Under the pieces are notes generated by a model. It ran no database searches and was not told the DNA's origin. It saw only the letters and a program-made list of their open reading frames with translations. Positions 42,903 through 53,935 of a stretch of 64,000 nt of DNA are shown here, in pieces. The stretch covers positions 268,378,288 to 268,442,287 of the forward strand of contig CM077673.1 in assembly GCA_039707655.1 (NCBI GenBank). Reading direction: 5' to 3'. The stretch comes from Elymus sibiricus. Taxonomy: Eukaryota > Streptophyta > Magnoliopsida > Poales > Poaceae. Each line of letters starts with the position of its first letter. Within the stretch, counting starts at the first letter, position 1. Made by a program: the position numbers and the translations under genes.

Positions 42903-44458
42903 ACCACAACATTATCCTCTAGATCTGGCAACAGTGGCAAATGAGGTCTGTCAAGAGCAAAGATGTGCTTCTCCAGCTTGGAGTTGATGAGCATCTGGAT
43001 GTAGGGTGCACAGCAGCAAGAATGCTTCTGATCAGCAACAACCCTCTTCACAGTCTCTACTATTAGATCCATCACTCTAAATCTAGTATGTTGATCTAGA
43101 TGGAGCAGCATGTTGATGGAATAGCCTCTAATCATCTTGTCATCTCCAGACTTAGGCATCAAGATATGCCTCAATATGGTGTTGATAGTGCGTAGACCAG
43201 CCTGGAGGAAGTAAATGGATCCTATCTTGTGAGACTTCACATGAGTAGCAGGGATCTCATTATACATGTTCTTCATAGCATCATGGCTTGCCTTGGGCTC
43301 ATTGTAGACATAGATGTCTCCATCTTCCACCACTGGGACTCCTAAGATGGTAGCCCACTCCTCAATAGTTGATTCATATCTAGCTCCTTCAGTCATCCAC
43401 ACAATTCTACCATCTCCATAGAAATGAGCAGTGGAGTAGAATTGCATGATCATTTCATCATTCCATGCAGTGAATTCCTTGCCAACAAACTTATCCAGAC
43501 CAATGCAGTGAAAATTGTCTTGCACACTTGGGAAGTAATCTTCATTCTCCTTGATGTACTTCCAATCTACATACCTCATGTCACTGACAGCAGGGCTCTT
43601 ATCAAGCAAGATTGTCTCATAGAAATCTTGTTGCTCCTTGGTATAGAATCTGTAGTCCACAGCTGTTTTCCTTCTCTGAGAATATGGATCAATGGCTCTC
43701 CATTCTCTCAAACCAGAGTCCTTCCTCTTCTTCATGTCCTCAGCAAGCAAGTGGCTGCCATTGTGCTCTGGAAGGTGTGGTCTTAGCTTCATCAAAGCAG
43801 TCATATCCTCATCCTCATTTTCCCTAAAGGTGGAGGTCTTGTTCTTGCTGGAAGCTGGTATCTCTCTGGAGAACCTCTTGGGTTTGTCAGCAGAAACTTT
43901 CTTGGGGGCAGTCTTGGTGCCCTTGGATGTGGTAGTCCTAGGCATAGCATCTGCCATTAGCTTCTTCTTCTTCTTAGGAGGAGCCTTGGCAGCTAGCTCT
44001 TCCTCTTCCTCCTTAGCAGCAGCCTCTGCTGGGTCCTCACACATTGAGGTTTGCCTGCCCACAACATGAATTATCCTCTTCCTGGCCTTCTTCTCTCCTG
44101 CCTTCTTAGGCATAGACTTCTTTGGGGGTGACTCAAGGTGTAGAGTCATTGTTGTCCTAGCACTCTCTGGTGCTCTTGCAGTCCCTGAGCTAGGATACTC
44201 TTTTCTGATGGCCTTCTTCTTCTTGGATGAAGAGGCAGCAGCAGTGGTCTTGGCAGCATCATCCTTCTTGGACACCTCCTCAGGAATGAAATCCTCATCT
44301 TCCTCATCTGAGTTGAGCTTCCTTCTTGCCCTGGTTGAAGCTTTGGGCAGATCAGGAGAGCTAGGAACATCATCATAGCTCGCCTCAGGACTAGTGCGTG
44401 AGCTCATGTCAACACTTTGCTCTTTGAGATCATTCTGGCTGTCTTCAGCTTCTAACAT
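42903..44458 (-). pseudogene. E5 3' ORF, N-terminal three quarters, cut by E6
   Basis: ATG at 44456-44458 (MLEAEDSQNDLKEQ) opens about 518 codons without interruption up to the E6 site. Order as in E4: acidic Ser-rich start, LHLESPPKKSMPKKAGEKKA, FYTKEQQDFYETILL, YVDWKYIKENEDYFPSVQ, MQFYSTAHFYGDGRIVW and SCCCAPYIQMLINSKLEKHI. Up to the insertion it was open, including the spot near 44120 where E4 has lost a base. Role unknown; it has no signal peptide or membrane span. Confidence 0.87.
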
Positions 44459-44580
44459 CTCTGACCCAGTGAATTAGAGTATAGAAGAGTGGAAGGGGAC
44501 GAGTCATCACAAAATGCAGACATTTTTTCAAAGGTTTGAATAGAGAAATCCTTAGATATAGTTGTCAGCAAAAATGGATT

Positions 44581-44752
44581 TCGGTGTCACCGAGTCAAAA
44601 GTTTCGGTACCACCGAGACACACACAACTCATTACAGAAACTTGGCAGCAACTTCGGTCACACCGAAAATTACCACTCGGTTTCACCGAGACTGTCCTCA
44701 GCAGTACAAAACAAAATCGGTAGAACCGATTTTTCAGACTCGGTATCACCGA
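44581..44752. repeat. Six palindrome-like sites upstream of the E5 3' ORF
   Basis: Starts at 44581, 44604, 44654, 44677, 44717 and 44740: three pairs with exact 23-bp steps. Confidence 0.88.
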
Positions 44753-45091
44753 GATTCAATTTTGCGGATGACTAGACCTAAAACTTTTCGGTTCACTAAG
44801 CTATTGAGATTTCTAGGGGATTGGGAGGATTGCAATCGGTGGTTTATCGATAAGAGTATCTCCAATGCGCGAGAATCGGACGGGGAGCACAAGGAGGGTC
44901 GGATCCATACCCTAATTCGGTGAAGGACCCGCTAAGGTGACGACGGCGGTGAGGATTCCGTCGGCTGCGGTGATTCCCAATGGCGGGGACGCACGGGGAC
45001 GCAAGGGCGACGACCAGGGGGTCAGGAGCGGCAGCTTAGGGTTGGAGGAAAATGAACTTTTGCGGTTGAATTTCAAAAGTGGAATCCGCCA

Positions 45092-45275
45092 GGATATATA
45101 CCCTTCGTTGTCGGTGACACCGGTTCGAAATTATCGGTGCCACCGAGTTTCTCAACTGTCAACTAACAGGGAAACTCGGTGTAACCGAGAATGAGGAATC
45201 GGTGTTACCGAGATGGAAATCCAGATCAACCCTAGGCATTCGTTGAGACCAAGATTGTGGTGTTGGTTCCACCGA
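45092..45275 (-). promoter_or_regulatory. Putative internal promoter of E5: TATA box plus six palindrome-like sites
   Basis: Site starts are 45111, 45134, 45176, 45199, 45240 and 45263 (23-bp steps, 64-65 bp offsets). On the element strand they lie just upstream of GGGTATATATCC (45092-45103). The layout equals E4 19171-19353. Confidence 0.6.
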
Positions 45276-46161
45276 GATGCACTTGGGAGGTTTTAATGGT
45301 CAGTCTTTTGTCGATACGGAACTCCGAGTGCTCCTCACACAGAGGGATCGAAAAGTACTTGTTCAAATTTTGTGATGCAGCAAGAATAGAATATGAGACG
45401 AGAAAGCATAGATAGCTAGAGAGTGGTCCTAGGCATTCTTGTCCATCCAATTGGCAAAAGAAAGATCAAAAGCCAAAGATCAACAATTGGATGTCCTCGA
45501 ATGGATAAATAAATGCAGACCAACATGCTCACACAATAAGATGTCAAATGAAATCATGGCAAACATGCACATACATACTAGCATCTATCAAGCATTTTGG
45601 CGATGTCGGAGTCATCTCTATATGAGTATATTGACTTAGGATCCAAGTAAGAATACTTGATCATAGGTCATACTCATCGTTTAAGCCCAAGTGGGGTTAC
45701 CACTTTTACATAAAGCATTTAATGTTGTCACATACTATGAGATGCTTTAACTCAATTCTTAGAGTAAAGCTCCCCCTTGATGTGACATCCCCCCATAGGA
45801 GGGATAAACTAACCTTGGGTTTTGTCTATGAAGACTTCATGTTGATGAGGTAGTGGTGGATGCTCAAGGTTCATGAAGATCACCAAGAGTTGGGAGCATC
45901 CTTGTTGTTTCCTTACTCTTCTCACCTACATGGGTTAGTCCCAACACACAAGAGACAAATACAAGGATATCTATGGACATGGAGTGCAAAGCATACATGA
46001 TGATGTCCATGGATTTGTTGATTACCTTGTCCCTTGCTTACCTTTGAGGGAATGTGTGAGTCCTTGAACTATTGCATGATGTTGATTTGGATTGCAACTA
46101 GTTCTTGCCAATAATGCATAGGAGTGAATTTCATTGGCAGAGTCACCCCTCAAGAACTTCT
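45276..46161 (-). other. E5 spacer between gag and internal promoter
   Basis: It is homologous to E4 19354-20238. There is no pol motif. Confidence 0.65.
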
Positions 46162-48344
46162 CTAGTTCTTCTTTTTGGGGACCCACATCAACTTGATTGG
46201 GATCCTTGGTGTTGAAGTGGCACTTGTAGAAGTTGAGCTTGAAGTAGCCTTGGGAACCCACTCCACCAAAGCTTGGGATTCATCTTCATATGAGTCAATG
46301 TCCTCTTGAAGCTTGTTCTTGCCCTTGAGCTTGTGGTCTTGTGGTGGAAGGTCATCTTGAGTGTTTGTTCCCTTGGGAAGAGTATGTTCATACTTCTTCC
46401 TTTGAGGAACAAACTTGGGCTTGGGGTATTGACCTTCTTCCCATTCAACTCCATTAGCGTTGAAGTAGCCAATGCCATGGTTCTTCCGGTATCCTCCGTG
46501 CTTACGTACAATCTCCTCAAATTGCTTACACCCGGCAAGACTCTTCTAGATACCTTTCTCTATAATTCCTTTCAATAAATTGTTTTCTTGTTCAAGTGTA
46601 ACTTGGCTAAGAGAATCATCATTAGTGGAATCAATAGAACTACTAGAAGCAACATCATTAGTTTTAGCATTTTTATTGTTGCTACTAGATGAAGAACCTT
46701 TCTTGCCTTTGTTACTAGTTTGCTTAGACTTAACTTGTGGAATGAAAGTAGACAAGAGTAGTCGTTTGGCTAGATAAGATGAAGTCTTCTTTCGGAGATC
46801 GTCATTGATAGCTTTAAGAAACTCATGTTCTTGCTCCAAGTTGAGCTTCTCGAAGCGTAGCTTCTCATGAGTCCTTACAAGCTCTCTATGATCTCCGAGA
46901 GTAGATTCATGGGCTAACTTAAGAGTGTTTAGTTCTTTAGTTAGTCGTTCTACCATCTTATCATCATCACACGACTTATCTTGACTAGTATGAAAATTAT
47001 CAAGTTCATTTTGACTAACATCACTAGTTTTATCAAAGAGCAAGTCATCATCACAAAGTAAATCATCTTCATCACTATTGAAATCAAGATACTCGGGGTG
47101 TGATACCTTGGGGCCTTTAGCCATGAAGCAATTTCCACTCCCTTCATTTGGTGAATCAAATAGATCATAGGAGTTGGTAGTCACTAGTGCAAGTCTGGCA
47201 ACACCTTCATCTTGACTATAGTCGGAGTTGGAGTGATAGCTTCTCTCGGAGTTGTTGTCAGATTCGGAGCCGGAAACCCATTCACCAACATGAGCTTGAT
47301 GCCTTCTTCTTGTGTAGCTCTTGGTGTACTTGTCCTTCTTCTCCGAGTCCCTACTTCTCCTTGAGGGTCTTCGTTGATAACGATCATCTCTACTCCTTCT
47401 CTCTCTTTGAGGTGATTCATTCCTTGAGCTTCGTCTTCTTGGTGACTCTTCTCTATGTTCGTAGGGAGCCGTGCACTCTTTGGAGTAGTGTCCGGTCTTC
47501 CCACAATTGTAGCAGTTTCGGTCACGACTTGACGAACGCTTCTCTTCATATTTTGAGTTGGAGCTTCGTTCTTTGCCTTTATTCTTGTAGAACTTGTTGA
47601 ATTTCTTGACCATGAGGCTTATCGCTTCATTGGTGACAAGGTTGTCGCTTGAAGTTGCGGTAGCATCACTTGTGGCTTTGTAAGCACCGCTAGACTTGTT
47701 GTGAAGCTCTTCTTTGTCCTTGAGTGTCATCTCATGAGCAACAATCCTTCCAATGACTTCCGTAGGCTTGATATCTTTGTAGTTGGGCATCATTTGGATC
47801 AATGTGCACACGGTGTCGTATCTGTCATACAAAGCTCGAAGTATCTTCTTGATGATGAATTTGTCGGTCATTTCTTCGCTTCCTAAGCCGGCAATCTTAT
47901 TGGTGATGAGGGCTAGAATAGAGTACATCTCTGTGACTCCTTCACCATCCTTCATCTTGAACTTATCAAGCTGACTTTGAAGAACATCCAACTTGGATTC
48001 TCTCACGGATTCGGTACCTTCGTGCATATCAACCAAAGTATCCCAAATCTCTTTTGCATTCTCAAGACGACTGATTTTGTTGAATTCTTCGGGGCATAGG
48101 CAGTTGAAAAGAATGTCACATGCTTGAACGTTGTATTGCAACATATTCAACCCACGGAGATCGCTTCACGATCCGGTTCTTTTCCATCACCAAAGAATTC
48201 ACCTTGCAAGCCAACACGAACAACAGCCCAAACGGCGGGGTTGTGACCAAGAATATGCATTTTCATTTTGTGCTTCCAACTAGCAAAATTTGTGCCATCA
48301 AAGTACGGACCTCTACGGTGATAATTTCCCTCACTAGACGCCAT
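46162..48344 (-). pseudogene. gag: E5 gag, frameshift plus nonsense
   Basis: It starts at 48342-48344 (MASSEGNYHRRGPYFDG) like E4 gag. At 48146-48163 a short patch differs from E4 and is one base shorter, shifting the frame after GEFFGDGKEPDREA. The rest reads openly from 48150 to 46546: the capsid, zinc knuckle CYNCGKTGHYSKEC and the Arg/Ser region. A TAG near 46546-46548 replaces the Tyr codon of E4, and the frame then continues to WVPKKKN's equivalent at 46162. Confidence 0.9.
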
Positions 48345-48376
48345 ACTCTCCTAGGTTGTGAGACCAATGCAAAAGA

Positions 48377-48393
48377 GACCAAAGCTCTCCACT
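48377..48393 (-). other. E5 primer-binding site, 4 bp deleted
   Basis: E4 has ctctgataccact next to the LTR; E5 has ctctccact. The loss of gata shortens the site from TGGTATCAGAGC to TGGAGAGC. Confidence 0.8.
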
Positions 48394-48671
48394 TGTAGGA
48401 TCGAAAGTATGTCTAGAGGGGGGGTGATTAGACTACTTGACCAAATAAAAATTCTACCTTTTACCAATTTTAAGTGTTGGCAGATTCTAGCACTGATAGC
48501 AAGTCAAGTACACCCTACACATGCATGTCTAAGAGTATAGCAGCGGAAAGTAACAACAAGCATATGTAGTAGAGGGTAGGAAGGAAGATCAAACGCAATT
48601 TGTAGACACGAAGATTTTTCCCGTGGTTCCGATAGGTGGTGCTATCGTGCGTCCATGTTTATGGAGTCTTC
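48394..48671 (-). repeat. E5 5' LTR, first part, cut by E8
   Basis: It starts tgtaggatcg and is interrupted after gagtcttc. The remainder is 57516-58735, total about 1498 bp against 1508 for the 3' LTR. Confidence 0.94.
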
Positions 48672-50616
48672 TGTTGGAAATATGCCCTAGAGGCAATAAT
48701 AAATTGGTTATTATTATATTTCCTTGTTCGTGATAATCGTTTATTATCCATGCTATAATTGTATTGATTGGAAACTCAAATACATGTGTGGGTACATAGA
48801 CAATACTGTGTCCCTAGTATGCGTCTAGTTAACTAGTTCGTTGATCAAAGATGGTCAAGGTTTCCTGGCCATAGACATGAGATGTCATTCGATAACGGGA
48901 TCACATCATTCGGAGAATGATGTGATGGACAAGACCCAAACTATAAACATAGCATATGATCGTGTCAGTTTATTGCTATAGTTTTCTGCATGTCAAGTAT
49001 CTGTTCCTATGACCATGAGATCATGCAACTCACTGACACCGGAGGAATACCTTGTGTGTATCAAACTTCACAACGTAACTGGGTGACTATAAAGATGCTC
49101 TACAGGTATCTCCGAGGGTATCTGTTGAGTGGGCATGGATCAAGACTGGGATTTGTTACTCCGTGTGACGGGGAGGTATCTCAGGGCCCACTCGGTAATA
49201 CAACATCACAATAAGCCTTGCAAGCAATGTGACTACGTGTTAGCCACGGGATCTTGTATTACAGAACGAGTAAAGAGACTTGCCGGTAACGAGATTGAAC
49301 TAGGTATAGAGATACCGACGATCGAATCTCGGGCAAGTAACATACCGAAGAACAAAGGGAACAGCGTACGAGATTAACTGAATCCTTGACATAGAGGTTC
49401 AACCGATAAAGATCTTCATAGAATATGTAGAAACCAATATGGGCATCCAGGTCCCGCTATTGGTTATTGACCGTAGAGTTGTCTTGGTCATGTCTACATA
49501 GTTCTCGAACCCGCAGGGTCTGCACACTTAAGGTTCGGTGACGTTTCGGTATAGTAGAGTTATGTATGGTGGTGACCGAAGGTTGTTCGGAGTCACAGAT
49601 GAGATCCTGGACGTCATGAGGAGCTCCGGAATGGTCCGGAGGTAAAGATTGATATATAGGAAGTCCTGTTTTGGTCACCGGAAAAGTTTCGGGTATTTCG
49701 GTAGTGTACTGGGAGTGCCGGGAGGGGTACCGGTGACCATCGGGAGGGGTGTCTCGATCCAAAGGACCTCATGGGCTGTGGGAGGAGTCAAACCAGCCCC
49801 TAGTGGGCTGTACTAACCCCCCCCCCCACTAAGGCCCATGTGGATTTGGGTGGAAAAAATGCAAAGGAGGAAAGGTGGAAAGGGTTTCCAAGTGGAGAGG
49901 AGGAATCCTACTCCTAATAGGATTGGAATAGGACTCCTCCACCTCCAATTTCGGCCAAACCTTGAGGGTTTGAGGCTTCCTCCTCCCCTCCCTCCCTCCT
50001 ATATATACTAGAGGATTTAGAGGGAAGAGCTAACGCTCATTGCCACGTGCTCCCTCTACTTCATCTAGATCGGTTTCTCCTCTAGTCTAGTTTCAGCGGT
50101 GCTTAGGCGAAGCCCTGCCGGAATTGTTCCACCACCATCGCCACCGTGCCATCGCGCCGCCGGAGAAATCTTCTACCTCTCCGCTCCCTCTTGCTGTATC
50201 AAGAAGGTGGAGATCGTCATCGAGCTGTACGTGTGCTGAACGCGGAGGTGCCGTCCGTTCGGTGCTAGATCGAAAGGACCGTGATCAGGATCGCGAGACG
50301 ATTCGTGATTTGATCGCGGGACGGATCGTGGTGGAATCGCAGGACGGATCGAGATTGGATCGCGAGACGGATCGTGATGGGATCGCGGGACGGATCGAGA
50401 TTGGATCGCGAGATGGATCGTGATGGGATCGCGGGACGCTCGGCGATTTGGATCGCGGAGAAATTTGACTACATCAACCGCGTTTCTTAACGCTTCCCGC
50501 TTAGCGATCTACAAGGTTATGTAGATCCACTCTCCCTCTCGTAGATGCTCATCACCATGGATAGATCTTGCATGTGCGTAGGAAATTTTTTGTTTCCCAT
50601 GCAACGTTCACCAACA
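48672..50616 (+). repeat. E8 5' LTR
   Basis: It runs tgttggaaat to cgttcaccaaca. TATA box tatatata at 50000-50007. It contains a run of C at about 49816-49828, much shorter in the 3' LTR, and the 46-bp repeat at about 50270-50460. Confidence 0.96.
50270..50460 (+). repeat. 46-bp minisatellite in the E8 LTR
   Basis: Units built from ggatcgcgagacggatcg and gggatcgcgggacggatcg alternate. ttggatcgcgaga recurs at 50355 and 50401. The 3' LTR has the same array at about 57175-57350 (57250 and 57296). Confidence 0.85.
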
Positions 50617-50617
50617 G

Positions 50618-50632
50618 TGGCATCATGAGCTA
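50618..50632 (+). other. E8 primer-binding site, diverged
   Basis: tggcatcatgagcta follows the 5' LTR. The Copia consensus is TGGTATCAGAGC, so several positions differ. Confidence 0.7.
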
Positions 50633-51879
50633 GGTCTATGTGTAGATCAGATCTCGAGTAGAACACAAAGGAGTTTGTGGGCGTTGATATTCAGATTGCT
50701 TCCTCCCTTGGTCTTTTCTTGATTCGGCGGTATTGTGGGATGAAGCGGCCCGGACCAACATTACTCGTACACTTACGAGAGACCGGTTCCATCAACGAAC
50801 ATGTAAATTCGTTGCATAAAGATGGCTGGCGGGTGTGTGTTTCTCCCACTTTAGTCAGATCGGATTTGACAAAGGCGGTCCTTGAGAAGGTTGAATAGCA
50901 ATTTTTGTATCACCGTTGTGGTTTCTACGTAGGTAAGAATTGTTCTTGCTAGATACCCGTAGCAGCCACATAAAACTTGCAACAACAATTAGAGGACGTC
51001 TAACTTGTTTTTGCAGGGTATGTTGTGATGTGATATGGCCAATTACATGATGAGATATATGTGATGTATGAGATGATCATGTATTGTATAGAATATCACG
51101 ACTTGCATGTCGATGAGTACGGCAACCGGCAGGAGCCATAGGGTTGTCTTTAATTATTTTCGCCGTTTTTGCTTTACTTTATCGCTATGAGTTAGCAATA
51201 GTCGTGGAAGCAACAGTCGGCGCGACAACCTCATGGCGACACATTGATGGAGATCAAGATGATGAAGATCATGGTGTTATGCCGGTGACGATGGAGATCA
51301 AAAGCACAAGTTCATGGCCATATCATGTCACTTATGATTTGCATGTGATGTTAATCCTTTTATGCATCTTATTTTGCTTAGGACGACGGTAGCATTACAA
51401 GGTGATCCCTCACTAAAATTTCAAGATAAAATTGTGTTCTCCCCGAGTGTGCACCGTTGCGAAAGTTCGTCGTTTTGAGACACCACGTGATGATCGGGTG
51501 TGATAGACTCTACGTTCACATACAATGGGTGCAAGCCAGTGTTGCACGTGCGGAACACTCGGGTTAAACTTGACGAGCCTAGCATGTACAGACATGGCCT
51601 CGGAACACAAGAGACCGAAAGGTCGAACATGAGTCATATAGTAGATATGATCAACATGAAGATGTTCACCATTGAAACCACCTCAACTCACGTGATGATC
51701 GGACTTGAGTTGGTGGATTTGGATCATGTGTCACTCGAATGACCGGAGGGTTGTCAATTTGAGTGGGAGTTTTTAAGTAATATGATTAACTAAACTCATT
51801 ATCATGAACATAGTCAAAATGTCTTTGCAAATTATGTTGTAGATTACTAGCTCACGTTGTAGCTCCCTTGAATTTTTAT
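50633..51879 (+). other. E8 leader
   Basis: Leader of the Angela-type internal region. Only short frames are present, such as 50677-50898, and none shows a recognised domain. Confidence 0.5.
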
Positions 51880-52560
51880 ATGTTCCTAGAGAAATAGAGT
51901 TGAAAGATGATGGTAGCAATATTGCACCGCTCGGTGCGCCACCCCCTCAAGCGTCGTCTGTAGATGTTGTGAACATCTGACAGGCACGTTCTCATGAGTA
52001 CTTGATAGTTCAGTGCGTCATGCATTACGGCTTAGAATTGAGGCTCCAAAACGTTTTGAACGTCACGGTACATATGAGATGTTCTAAGAGCTGAAATTGG
52101 GATCTCAGGCTCGTGCCCGTGTTGAGAGGTATGAGATCTCCAACAAGATTCTTTGCCTGCAAGATGAAGGAGAATAGCTCAATCGGTGAGCATGTGCTCA
52201 GATTGTCTGGGTGCTACAATCGCTTGAATCGAGTGGGAGTTGATCTTCCAGATAAGATAGTGATTGATATAGTTCTCGAAGTCACTGTCACTAAGCTACT
52301 AGAGCCTTGCGATGAACTATAAAATGCCAGGGATAGAAATAATGATCCCTGAGCTATTCGCGATGTTTGACACCGCAAAGGTAGAAATCAAGAAGGAGCA
52401 TCAAGTGTTGATGGTTAGTGAAATCACTAGTTTCGAGAAGGGCAAGGGCTAGGAGGGAAACTTCATGGATGGCAAGTCAGTTGCTGCTCCAGTGAAGTAA
52501 CCCAAGGTTGAACCCAAACCCGAGACTAAGTGCTTCTATTATGAGGAGAACGGTCGCTGA
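51880..52560 (+). pseudogene. gag: E8 gag remnant
   Basis: Fragments of Copia Gag (UBN2 type) occur in more than one frame: RFFACKMKENSSIGEHVLRL, CYNRLNRVGVDLPDKIVID and, further on, KCFYYEENGR, a remnant of the zinc-knuckle region. Stops and frame changes between the fragments show loss of function. Confidence 0.75.
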
Positions 52561-53935
52561 AGCGGAACAACCCTCGATACTTGGTAGATAAGAAGGCTGG
52601 CAACGTCGATAGAAGTATATTTGATATACGTGTTATTGATGTGTACCTTGCTAGTACTCCTAGTAGCACCTGGGTATTGGATACCGGTTCGGTTGCTAAA
52701 TGTTAGTAACTCGAAATAAAAGCTACGGAATAAATGGAGGCTAGCTAAGGGTGAGGTGACGATGAGTGTTGGAAGTGTTTCCAAGGTTGATGTGATCACC
52801 ATCGCACACTCTCTCTACCTTCGGGATTAGTGATGAACCTAAATAAATGTTATTTGGTGTTTGCATTGAGCATGAACGTGATTAGATCATGTTTATTGCA
52901 ATACGGTTATTCATTCAAGTTAGAGAATAATGGTTATTCTGTTTACATGAATAATACCTTCAATGATCATGCACCCAATGAGATTGGTTTATTGAATCTT
53001 GAACGTAGTGATACACATCCTCATAATATTGATGCCAAAAGATACAAAGTTAATAATGATAGTACCACATACTTGTGGCACTACCGCTAAATGTCATATT
53101 GGTGTAAAACGCATGAAGAAACTCCATGCTAATGGATCTTTGGACTCATTCGATTTCGAATCGGTTGAGACATGCGGACCATGCCTCGTGGGCAAGATGA
53201 CGAAGACCCCGTTTTCCGGTATGATGGAGCAGGCAAGTGACTTATTGGAAATGATACATGTTGATGTATTCGGTCCAATGAGTGTTGTAGCGTGCGGTGG
53301 ATATCATTATTTTCCTACCTTCAGTGATGATTTGAGTAGATATGGGGATATTTAATTAATGAAACACAAGTCTGAAACATTTGAAAAGTTCAAACAAATT
53401 CAGAGTGAAGTTTGAGATCATCGTGACAAGAAGATAAAATATCTATGATATGATCGTAGAGGTAAATATCTGAGTTACGAGTTTGGTATACAACTTAAGA
53501 CCATGTGGAAGTTGTTTCACAACTCACGCCACCTGGAACACCATAGTGTGATGGTGTGTCCGAACGTCGTAGTCGTGCTCTATTGGATATGGTGCGTACT
53601 ATGATGTCTCTTATCGATTTGACACTATCGTTTTGGGGTTATGCATTAGAGACAACTACATTCACTTTAAAAAGGGGCACCATCTAAGTCCGTTGAGATG
53701 ACACCGTATGAATTTTGGTTTGGCAGAAACCTAAGCTGTCATTTCTTATTGTTTGGGGCTGCGACGCTTATGTGGAAAAGGTTTTCAACCTGATGAGCTT
53801 GAACCCAAAGCGGACAAATGCATCTTCATAGAATACCCTAACGTAACAGTTGGGTAAACCTTCTATCTCAGATCCAAGCACAAAGTGTTTGTTGCTAAAA
53901 TGGGTCCTTTCTCGAGAAAGAGTTTCTCTCGAAAG
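52560..53935 (+). pseudogene. E8 protease/integrase remnants
   Basis: VLDTGS near 52676 is the protease active site. From about 53070 come integrase N-terminal pieces (KCHIGVKRMKKLHANGSLDS, ETCGPCLVGKMTKTPF) and the start of the catalytic core (LEMIHVDVFGPMSV), stopping at about 53355. Later core pieces are scattered and shifted. Confidence 0.72.

Noticed and set aside
43424..44069. Plus-strand open frames opposite the E5 3' ORF
   Set aside because: They mirror the coding bias of the minus-strand ORF and show no homologous conserved domain. The minus-strand frame is conserved in E4.
49816..49828. Poly-C run in the E8 5' LTR as a functional element
   Set aside because: The 3' LTR has a much shorter run at the same place, so length is unstable or an assembly artefact.
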